Assembly: GCF_030867095.1 (NCBI RefSeq)
Contig: NC_081824.1
Coordinates: 345,520,203-345,584,202 of the forward strand
Direction of reading: 5' to 3'
Origin: Alligator mississippiensis
Lineage: Eukaryota; Chordata; Crocodylia; Alligatoridae
Length of the DNA stretch: 64,000 bases
Position 1 is the stretch's first letter. Every line of letters begins with the position of its first letter. Below the pieces are notes generated by a model that was not told the origin of the DNA, did not search any database, and saw nothing but the letters and a program-made list of their open reading frames with translations. Below are positions 22,704 to 34,700 of this stretch, in pieces. The translations under genes and the position numbers were made by a program.

Positions 22704-25700
22704 GTAAGCATAATGGGATCATTTTTACCTTATAACATGGCATAGTTTGCTATATATTTGATGTGCCAAAGTGTAAGAAGTTTCTGCTTCTGTGGACTGA
22801 AGGCCAAGAATCTATAGTATGTGTTCGGGATGAAGTAGAGCTGGGGCTGGTTATGTAGGTGATGCTTTCAGTGGGACAAAATTTAACCCTGAACCAGAAA
22901 CTTCTGGGTAAAGTAACCTAATCTGAACAAGTGTGGCAATTTGGACCAATCTCTGAATCACAAATCTGTGGAAAGAAAGAAAAGAAGATGTACAGAGATT
23001 ATGATGATGATATGATCTCGAAGCATAGATATATAGGTAGAGCAAGAGAAGGGAGTTAACTGTCCACCTCTGTTGCCTCTCTAGCTAATGTCATTTTGTC
23101 ATTGTACCAGTTTGTACCATCAACTGTGGTGATGCTGGTAGAATATCACTGCATTGGTTTTACGTAATTCCTCTTTAAAAATATAACAGACACTGGCTGC
23201 ATCTACACAAGATGCTGACTGTGAAGTAGCCCGATACTACTACACAGTAGTGTTGTGTAGTGCACTGCTATTGCACAGTAGTATTAGGCTACTGTGCAGT
23301 AGTATTACTAAAAAGGCATTCACTGGCGCTACTGTGTAGTAACTCAGGTTACTGCACATTTATTTAGTACTTATTTTTACAAGTTCTAAATAAATGCTCA
23401 GTAATTACTGTGCAGTAGTGTCTCGTGTAGATGCGACCACTTGGACTGCAAGCCTTTTTGTATAGGAACAGTACTTGGTTTCTCTGCTACATTGCATTTT
23501 CGCCACATACAATAGTATGTTTAGAGAAATCAATAATAAAAATGGGTTTTGATATTAAACTTTGCTGATATGATTTTGACCATACAGAAAATTCTGAATG
23601 TGTGAGTCTTCAAGAAATCCAGCTATTTAATTGTTTTCAGTTATATAGGAGACCAGGAAACAGGGTCTAGCAAACATGTCGATTATAGAAGCCCAGTTTT
23701 TCTGATGACTGAACTGTTATCCAACATGGCAGTGTTGAGAAGCACTTATTCTTCAAGCAGTCACTTGTGGCCAGGGGAGTTTCCTCTATCAAAGATCAAG
23801 GCCAGATTCTGCTACCCTTACTTGCTTGGAGTAGTACCTTTGGGCCTGATCCAAAGCAATTACAGTCAATTTCCATCGACTTCAGTGGGCTTTGAATTTT
23901 ATCCTTATTCTGTAAGTGACTTCATTAAAACCAAATAAGGCTAAAAAAAAGCACACCAAAGATCTATCCTACCTGAGTAATACAGAATTGAGCCCTTACA
24001 GGAAATTTCTTAGGAAAATTCCCATTTCCATTAGCCAGTAAGAGTTTGAACAACATGAAGTCAAGAGTAAGGAGAAAATAAGGACTGGACATCTGGAATT
24101 GATTCCAGACAGGGCCATGCTGTCCCCTGTTAGACAAGCTATTGGGTTTGCTAAAAGAAAGTTAATTTAAAAAAAAATACCAGTGAGCAGAGTGCAGCAC
24201 ATCAGACATGTAAAAGACTGTATTATAAGAAACAGGCTCTCTAGTATCATTATCTGAAATAAGTTTTGGCTTCCTATCTGTTTTACTTTCTTTTCTTTCT
24301 ACCTTCTTTTTTTGGTGAAGGAGACCTGTGTCCCTTTCGTCGCTCCATTGATGTAATCGAGGGGGAATATTTTTTCCTTTGCTCCCCCGGATCAGAACAA
24401 GATACTTTTCAAAATGAAAGCTACATGGGAAACTGGTACAAAAAAAATGAAGAAAATGTCACTCTGATACAGGAAACATCCAGAATTGTATCAAATGGGA
24501 GTATTCTGGAGTTTTGGCCAGCTGAGCTCAGTGACTCTGGGATTTACTCATACAAACTTAGGTGGGTACCTAGACCAGGGGATGATGTTAGGTCTTTGCT
24601 ATTGCATAAAAATCAGACCCAATTCATTATCTTGTATCTTGTGTAGTTACTTTCCTCTGTACTGAATGCAGAAAAAAAATCTACACTTGTGGAATCATTT
24701 TGCACTCATTTTATATAAATGTAAATGATTACATAGGGTGCTAGGTTGGGCCGTAATGAATTTCAGGGAGAAATAGTCACTCAAAATTTAAGCAAAATTT
24801 TTGATAAAGGAGACTAATACTCTTTTTGATAAAGGAGAAAAATGTCATCATTCAGCTTTGTTTTTTTATGCAAAGCTTTCCATAACTGGAGCTTTTAAAA
24901 ACAAAAATGAAATGATTAGATTTGATTTCTTGCTACATATACTCTTTTACCTCCAAATAACTTTTAGAAAGTTATGACTAAAATGGAAAAGTAGAATTGG
25001 AGCACTCTTAATTGTGGTATTGTTCATTAGGGCAGGAGGAAGGAATGGTTTAATAAGAATTATATAACACTCTAAAAAGATGGAGATATTTGTCTTATAA
25101 CTAATTGTTGCTGAAAGTACATTGTACTGCAAATCAAAAGCAAAACTAATCATCATGCATCTTAATTGGATATTGTACATGCAATGGTTTGTGCTTTTAT
25201 TACTGGAAAATTTAGCAAGCAGGTAAGGGTCTTTACAAGTAATAGTACAGGTTAGGTGTGTGACTACAGCTAGTTAGCAATGAAGAATACAATGCCCATT
25301 TTTCCAGGAACAGGGTGTATCTGCATGTGCAATTAATGTGAAACAATAAACTCTGGAGTTTATTGTTCCCTGTCAGTGGGTGTGATGTGTCTTGTTCCTG
25401 TTTCCAGAAGCCACTGCCCGCTTGCTTATACTTGCCTGCCACCCCTTGATGGAAATAAATGAAGGGAAGCTGTATGATGAAACAAAAGGGAATGGCATCT
25501 AGGCAAAAGGATTACATCCTATTCACAGGGCTTTGCTTCCCCTACACCTTGCCCTTACCAGACCTGCCGGGTGGACCTCCGACCTTTCAACAATATCCAA
25601 GTCACTTGAATGGTGTCTTAGCCAGTCACTCAAATATGCCTTGGGCTTTCCCCTGCCCTGAGGTCTTCAGGGCACATTCATTCTGGCTACTCTCTGTTGT

Positions 25701-28700
25701 TGTTGATGTAGGCCCTCAATCAAATCCAGAACAGGGCCCTCTTTATTTAGGGCTGCTTATCACAAGGGGCCTCATCAATTACTTCACCCCTAGATCCCCT
25801 CAACCTAGAGATACTTTCTCAATCCATTCAGTTTCCTTCGTGAGACCTATCAATTTGTCCATCTCGCCCTTGGCCATAGCATGCTTGTGACTTCCCAGGT
25901 GGTATCTTTCTGACTGGCAACTCCTATCACCAGCCCATCGGTTCAATACTTAGGTCTCTCAAAGCAACCCTAGCAGACACTGCCTGCTTGCAGAGGCTTA
26001 CCCCATGTCTCAAGCTGGACACCATTGGGTTGCTTGGTTGGCCTTCTTCTGCTGGCTATTCAGTGTATTCAAATCCTGAGATTTGTCCTGGGCTCAGACC
26101 AGGTCTGTATGGCTCCCAGTCTCCTCTGTGCCTCACCACAAACAGGTACTGATCACTTCCTTGGAGCCAGTGCTTTCCCCTCTCTGGGTGTATGGGCTGG
26201 AGCACTCCCACATTTGAGTCCATTGGACCTCTAGGGGGCCAGTCGCATCCATCTCCCTGGCCATGTGGGGAAACTGTAGCTGTGGATCCTCAGAAGCTGG
26301 GACTTGCCATCACTTACGGGTTTACTCCCAGTCATGCTGACTGATGGCAGTGGAGACTCAGTATGACCCTAGGCTGAGTTGGGTGGGGATCTGTCTGTAC
26401 CCAGGAGCCTGCTTGTCCCTGGTGGTGGGGATGTCCGCCACCCCCAGGTTTGCAGGGATGAGTTCACCGGTGATGGTGGCATTCCAGCGTGACTCCCGAG
26501 TAACTGAAGCAGTGGCTCTGGTTGCACCCAGGCTCCTGCTTGTAGCAGGGGCTGAGGTGTGGCTTCTGGGCATGCCATTTGAACATGCATCCAGAAGCAC
26601 AGCACATTGAGATGGGTCAGAGCAGCTCCAGCTGGCAAGGGGCCTGGGGAGTCATCCTGTCAGGCCAGAGCTGCTCCCCCTGGCTCAGCATCTTGTGGAG
26701 GGGTGGCTGGAGCATGAGGGTGCTTCAGTGCAGGGCTAGCTAGCAGGCAGCCCCTGCACTGAAGCACTCTCGTGCCCCAGCCAGCCAGGGCAGCATCTAC
26801 ATGTGCACTGCGTTGGAGTTTTTCATTTTGCAGCAGGATAGCACTTGTATTTACAAGTACTATCCTGCTGCAGAGTAAATTAGTTTACTGCAGCCTAATA
26901 GGGGCACACTTGTAGATGCTGAGATGTTTATGGTGCAGCTAATTAGTGTAGATGCACTCGCACAGTGGACTACATTTTCATGCACTACAGTTTTACATAT
27001 GAATTTATTTGAAAGTGGGAAACTTCAGGTGTATTTTGTATCATTATCGTCATCATACATGAAATTTATTTCTGTATATATTATTTATACAAAGATCCCA
27101 AAATTGCAGAAAAATGATCTATAGTATGTCTCCATCTGTCTTTAAGTGAATTTAATCCTTGTGATAGGCTTCTGTTTATATGCAGAACAGATATAAAAAG
27201 CAAAGCATCAGTGAAAAAATTGCTAACATTACTCCAGCAATGCATATCAAACCTGATCTCGAGGGACTACCTCAGTAGGATATTACGGGCAATGCTGAAT
27301 CCCAAACTTGTCCAAGTGCTCAAAAGTGGATTTAGGAAACTACTTACCTGCCAGTTAGTCACATGAAAGTTACATGGGATCTGGCACTTTGTGATAATTC
27401 TTGGTGAATATTCTGGCAAATGAGTTTACTGGAGGAAATCTTCCAAAATCAATTAATTTAAAGCAAACATTGCAGAATATTTGCAAGAAGCATTTTTCTA
27501 GACAAATAGTAACGATGGATAGATATAATAATTTAATCCATTTTGTTTTAAGATGAGGTGTTCAGGATAGCTCCATGTTTCCTTTTCTCAAATATCCACA
27601 TTTTAAAATCTAATCTTTCATTTTTAGTTTATATTTAAATGTATTTCACATATGCACTTAAAATATTATAGACATGGTTTTCAAAAATGTAGTTAATGAT
27701 TTTAATACAGTATTGATTACAGGTATTGAGATTCTTTTTTAAAAACATTGATATTGACAATGTTTGAAATAAATTTAGAGAAAAGTTCTTTTTATTCTTT
27801 GCTTGAAAAATTTTCATCAGCTGCACTGGACAATAAGAAAAAAGTAGTAAATGAGAAATGTCAGATCATTTATTCGTGTTGCATTAGTTAGTTCATGTGA
27901 CCCTAAAGAAGAATCAGATTTCCCTGATCTACTATACTTTAACAGTAAATCATAGAGTTCAATGAGGAAAAATAATTAAGGATTATAATTCAATTTAATT
28001 ACTGAAATAACCAGATATAATTTGGATTTTTATTTTAGTACAAGATTGTGTGTATTTTCTTGAAAAGAAGAGATTTTTTTGGAGATTTGAAGGGTGGTTT
28101 GACAAGTAGAATATGTTTATCATGTCTTCGCCAGGTTTTGGCGGTGTTAATGTGGTTTTGCAGAGGGTATATAGCATTTTCTGTGGTTTTCAGAGAAAAT
28201 CAGGTCAACTGATCTCTCCAACAATAGTGCCCTTGAAATGAAAGTAGTGGTCAGTGGATTTTAAGTTATTAGGACAAGTGGAAGATATAGAGGGACATTA
28301 AACTGCATTAAACATTAAAGGGATACTATTAAGGTTTTCATTTGCTAAGACCTATGCCTGTATTTAGCTTTTTGAATGTGTGTAACCTTACTAAGGTTAA
28401 TGGGACTACAGAAACATTTAGAGGTTAAGCACATACCTAGGTGCTTCAAGGGTAGAACACTCAGGCATTTTGTAGCATCTGCTGTAAGATAGAAATACAG
28501 AGCTAAGATCTGACTTTTATACTAAAACACGTGGCAGATGATTTATAATTTTTTATATATTAAATAATTGTAGTAAATCTCAATGATTGTTTAAATCATT
28601 TTTCACTCGACAATATGCTGTGTTGAGTCAAGGCTGAGGGGGAGTTAGTCAGTTAGTAGTTTTGTAGATTCATGTTCCCTACAATGTACAGCTAAAGAAC

Positions 28701-31700
28701 CTCACGAAGTGAAACTCAAGAAAGATAAAACCTTACAGATTAAAAGAGAAAATGATGTAATTTTAATGCACGTGTGTTGAAAATCTTTTCTGTTGTAGGC
28801 TTATCTATAAGTGATATCAGTCAAATCCAGATCTAGTGTAAATATGACTGATTCTGTCATCTTTAGTAGAGCTGAACCTGCTTTTAAACCAGACCTAAAT
28901 TTGGCCAGGGTTTCAGTATTTTGTACAGTTTTCAGTGAAGTTTCTTCATAACCTGTGTCATCATAAATAGTGATTCCCCTTGTAATGCTGAGGAATGCAT
29001 GCTTGAGGAGAAGAAGGAAGTATGACCGTGTGATTAAGGAACTTGGCAAGGACTCAAGGAATGGGAATCCCATACCTTGCTGCAGGTTACCTGTGTGATT
29101 TTGGACAAATCAGTCAATCTTTCGATCTCCTAAAATGTAGATAATACTTTCCTACTTTACTATACTTTCAGGTTTAATTTGGAGGGGCTCAGATGTAAAG
29201 GTGGATGGCTTCCATACACATATATACTGTATTTTCTTGCATATAAGATGAGCTTGAACATAAGATGGCTTCCTAATATTTAAATTCTATATATGGAAAA
29301 TTTAGAAATTTTTATAATTTTCCAGGTATAGAATCAGGATTCTGATTTTGCCTTGAATTTGCATTGAATGTGTCCCCCTCCCACTGCTACAGCAGGAAAA
29401 ATAAATCTGGAGGGGGGGGGTCAAGTAGCCTTTTTGCTTTCTGCTCCCCCCATTTCAACTTGTTCTCCCCTGCAGCCTCCTCCCTTCCCCCTTCCTGCTT
29501 TCCCTGAGCACATGGAAGCGAGGGGCAAATTTGAAAACACTGGCCTTGAAATTAGCATATACATAGACTTTATTCATCCAGAATTGATGCATTTTACCTT
29601 TTTCAGAAACTGCTGCAAGTTTTAGCACAGGTACTACTTAAACACACTTTTAAGCAGCACCTCTGTACATATTTAAGCAGCACTTCTGTATCTACTTGTA
29701 TATAGTACAAACTTTATTTTTGTTTGTTTTTTAAGGGATTTTTGTCATGTCCCAGGTCAAATTAGCCAGATCAGGTCCAAATCCATTTGAATTATTCAAG
29801 AACCATATGTTCATATTATAAACTGTGCATGATATTAGTCCAAAGCCAAAAGGATGGTGATTTACCATATAGTTCATTGGTCTGGGCCCCATTAGACACA
29901 ATGGCATCTCAGGCCATAGTGACCCCACAGCTCAGCACTGCTCAGGATGTGTGTATATTCCAGATAACCTCCAAAAGGATCCATGTGCTAACTAGCCTCT
30001 CACTTGTGACTGAAACTGGGTGTTCTTGTCATGAGTCCTGGGATCCTCCAAAAATGTATATGCAGATGAGGTGCAGGGCAACTTGGTCTGGCTCCATCTC
30101 ATGGAGGGGGAGGCCACACTAATTGTATGTAACAGACTGAGGGAGGGAGTGACAGAGGGATTCTGGGTGAATTATTTGGGGCCCTATTTGGTGATGTTTA
30201 CCAGACATTTAAGGCTGATGAAGAAACAGGAATAATTGGAAATGGGAAAGAAAGGCACAGCACAGCTGTGGGAGTGAAGAGGAAGTTTACATCTATTCAG
30301 TGTAGTGGCTCCCAATGATTTTAAACATTACAGTTGGCACTGAGGGGTACTGTGCCCAGTGGGCACTACCATGTATCTTATTCAGAGAGGCTGCCCTAAC
30401 CTTTGTGGTAGGTTTCCATCAGTATGTTTGCCCAGTATGGGACAGGTGTTTTATAGTCATGCTCAGTATTGGCTGCATTTAATCAACTGCATAGTTGATT
30501 TCCATAATGGAGCACACTCTGCTTTTGGCAGTATTTTAATGGTAGACAGTGTATTCAATGAATGTATTTCCTTGTATGCAAAGGGCTTTTCCCATCAGGC
30601 TGATTGGGGGGAAAACTTTGTTTTATATGAAAGTAAATATGGTATATTCATTTCATCCAGTGCTGCTTGGTAAGTGGAATGGCACCTTAAAACAGAGATG
30701 TCAGCTGTTGTTCTGTTTTTTTACCTCTTTGCCCTTTCAGCATCTTCCAGGCAGTGATTCCATGATTTGTTTTAGGTGGGGATTTCCTATTCAAACAATT
30801 CCTTTTCATTCTATGAGCAACAGGAAGGACAAACGTTATTTGACAAAGACATCTGTGGTCACTGGGAGTGGCTGAATACTCAGCACTTTGAGAAAAATAG
30901 GCCACTTGTTTAGGTGTCTAAAGAGAACTTTATTTTAGACCATGGTTTTCTGAAAACATGCTCTGTGGCTTTCAGTGAAATGCCTTTTCTCTAATGCTTT
31001 GGCTGATACTCCCTTTGCCTGATACTGTACCAACTTATTATCTGTGTCTCTGAGGAAACAAGGTGACTTTCTTTACAGAAGTGTGTGACTGAATAATGAC
31101 TGAATTATCTGCATAATAGCAAAGAATGAGTGATATGAGACTGTACCTGCAAAGCTAATTCATGGAAATAACGTAAAAATTGTTTTGTGATGTATTCAGT
31201 CAGCTTTGGTGTCATTATATTAAACCTCAACAAATTAGATGGACAAATCAATACAGTCACTCGCTGGTCTGATTTTAAATCTCTTGAACAGTATTATACT
31301 AATTGGTAGGTACATGTGTCACCACAAACTGTTAAGCTGTTATCAATAATTATGTAACTGAATGATTTAGATAGGGTGAACTGTCACTTAGCCTGGAGAC
31401 TTAAAGAAAATAATTCCTATTTTGTATAGGGAAGTAATGAAAGGGGAATTGAATAGGGAGAAATATACATTTTTTCCTAAGGGTTATTTGACCAAACTTT
31501 AAAAACAAATAATTGTATAATTACTACCATACACATCTTAAATGTCTAAATCATATTTTTTACTCCATAGTAATGGAAACCACAGTGTCACAGAGTGGAC
31601 CTTGAATGTGCTCAAAAGGAACAAAAACAGTTGTTTTAACCAAAATCATTTACACATGGAGACTCGAAGTGCTGGAAGTGGTTACTCATTGAAATGCAAT

Positions 31701-34700
31701 ACAGTGACCCGTAATACAGGTGGCAATGTAACGTGGTACAAGGTAATTATTGTTGAAAAAAATGTTGCTTATATTAGTAGTAACAGAATTGAGACTTTAG
31801 GTGTTCAACAGAAGCCAAACGTTTAGTAGATTAGGTCAATTAAATACTTTGTAGCAAAGAAGGGGTTTATATTTTGTTGAGTGGTGCCAAGGTGTAAATG
31901 AAAACAACCCTTTTCCCACCCCAGCTCCTAATGGGTATCTGCTACATGATAAAAAATCTACATGTTGCTGCTTCTCCCATGAGTATCTGTAAAATTGAAA
32001 GCGTTGCTGTGTGTGTCCTGGGCATGCACTAAAAAGTGGTTTCATGCAGAGGTCTATGTGGAGCAGGACTGCCTTTAATCAACTGCAGAGAGTGTGTTTT
32101 CACAGTGGTCACTTAGTGCTGTCTGACACTGTAAATGTGCCCTCAGACACGCAAGAAAATCCACCCATCTGCCTACACAGATTTGGTAGATGAGATGAGC
32201 CAGCAACTGGAGTTGCTTGTGATGGTGTGGGAATAGGAAAGAGTTTGAGGTGATTGCCTAGCTGTGGACATTTGTTTCCCCAGGGACAAATAGCAGCAGT
32301 ACACCTTGTGCCTCTGCTACTTGTCCCCAGGGAATGCCCGTGCCATGTGCTCCCTGGTGCAGCAAGTTACCCTGCGTGGGGTAGGGGAGGCTGTGGCTAG
32401 CAACTGTGCTGTCCCCAGCAGCCTCACCTGGGGTTCTGGGGTCTTTGGGGAGCTGCAGCCATGGCAGGAGGGCTGGCAGATGGAATGTGACTCCAGCTCG
32501 CCAGTCTCTGGTTTTGGGTGGCACGTGCTGTTGCCATGTGCACTGTGGCACTTTTTTTGGCATAGATTTTTTTCGCCCCTCTATTTCCCAGGGTCAAAAT
32601 AACACCCCTGTGCTGCAAGGTAGCAACGTGGGGAATGCCTGCATGTGCACGGTGTGGCACCACAGATGGGTCTGCAGCACCACATATTGCATATCAGTGC
32701 TCTTCTGGACATGGCCAAGAGATCTTGACACTAAAATGGGTGCAAAAGGACTCGTCTGATGGTGGTAATATGCTTATTCAGTAACTGGCAACTGGAAGTT
32801 TTGGTCTTTCAGAACATTTATCATATTAGAGGTATAAAATGAGTACTCATAAGTGAACCACAGGTCTCCTCTATACTATAAATTCCACCAAAACACTTAT
32901 AGTACAGTTGTAATTAGTTTATTGTATTGTGTGATTGGACTTGGACAGACTTTGGACATGGTTCCTTTCATTTTCTCTTCCTATTGGGTTAACCCAACTT
33001 TCCCCATTTCCCATCTATTTGGGTCAGGAATGTCCCACGCTCATTTAGGAGCACGTGAATTTCCATACCAGGTAGGATGCTAGAACACTTGGGCCACTCA
33101 TCCAGTCTTTAACCAGGGCTAATACCAAAGGAAGGTGGAAGAAACCCTGGAGTAGTTATCAGTTAATGTGTTCCAATTTCCTTCTAACCAGAACTGGTTG
33201 GAGGTTGCTATGTGCTCTGAAGCATGAGGATTTATCTCCTCCTAAATTTGGTGTGTGCATTTTTATTACAGAAATATTCTTATTATTTATCTAAGTAACC
33301 CATTGTTTCGTTTTATTTCATTTGCAGCTGAATTCAAACATATGTCCTGGCATTGATTTCTGCAAGTAGAGTGTTCACTGTATGGGAACAGTATTTCCTT
33401 TCAGCAGTTTTATATGTGCTACCTTCAACTTTAATGGAAATACCTCTTTGTGCTTGTGTCACAGGGCACTAAAATGCTTGCTCCTTTAAGAGCAGAAACT
33501 GCCTAGGGAAAGGGCCCTAGGAGCCAGGCAGAAAACCTACACCTAGGTTACTATGGCAGCAGGCTAACAAGGGAATTAGCCTGCACCTGCACCCAATCAG
33601 CTGACTGGAAGAAGGCAGGGCCCTGGGCAAATATAAACCCCAGAGCTGAGGCCAGCAGCAGTTAGTTCTCTGGCAGCAGCCAGGAGTAGGAGCCTGCAGA
33701 GAAGAATTTCCCAGAGATGCTGTGGCTGCCTATAGGGCTAATGGGGCTCCAGGAGCTCACTAGGTAGCCTGGCCTACAAGGCACTTAGTGCTGGGAGGAA
33801 GTTTGACTCTTTTAAAGGTACAGAGCGCACCCTGAACTGCTTGTATTATGTTATAGCCCAGGGGCTCATATTTTGTTTGCTGTTTATAAACTGGTGGACC
33901 GGACTGAGGCTTTTGGGGAGGAGGAGGCCTCATTGGGGCCACACTATGGTGTGGAGATTCCAGCGCCAGTGGGTGCAGCGCCAGGGGGTGCCGAGTCAAA
34001 AGGGCGACAGGGAGCCCAGCGCCAATGTGGGCTCTGGGACAGGGCTGCGGGGAGACCAGCCACGCATTTAGCCGATAAGGCTGAGGGTGTCCCGTGAGGC
34101 ATCCATTATGAGCAGGACCCAAAAGGGGTCTAAGAACCCACAGGGTTCAGTGGGGTCCATCCGGATCGTGTCCAAACACAAACACGAAGGCAGCCTCCCT
34201 ATTTATTATAAATTACCAGCAAAATGTGGCAGGCGAAAAAAAGGTTGTCGGTTGGGCAGGATTGGCATGGTCATGGAGCCCTAGGGGCATCATGGCCATC
34301 CCTGGGGACCCCACACTGTGACAGTTTGTAAATTGAAAGAAGTTATTGCTCTTTGCCTTATCTATCTTCTATATAGCATTCATTTGTAATATACTAGTCT
34401 AATATGGCAAGTGTTCTACCATGTAGATATATTTTTTACAGCATTAAAACCATTTTAATAATGGCTTCAACTATTACGAAAAAAAAGTAAAGGGCATGTT
34501 TTCTACTGTAAAAGCTGAAAGTGGCTTTGAAATTTTGAAAATATTCACCGTCTCTGGCCCTGGTCTTTTACTTTTTTTTTAACTTGCTGTACTTCCAAGA
34601 GTACCCAAATCATGTACCTTTGCACAAATTCAAGCAGAGGAGAAGATGAAATACACAAGTGGACACCATGGGGGAAAAAAAACACCCTTAGTTATGGATT

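Larger units (their letters stand above)
24562..31570 (+). other. IL18R1 intron 3
   Basis: 7 kb, the longest internal intron. Holds the DNA element with extra internal DNA at 25,311-26,966 and a possible MITE near 29,230. The remaining AT-rich sequence shows no exon. Confidence 0.6.

Noticed and set aside
33457..34323. Remains of retroviral coding genes next to the LTR
   Set aside because: No gag, pol or env motif in any frame around the LTR; only a lone LTR is supported.
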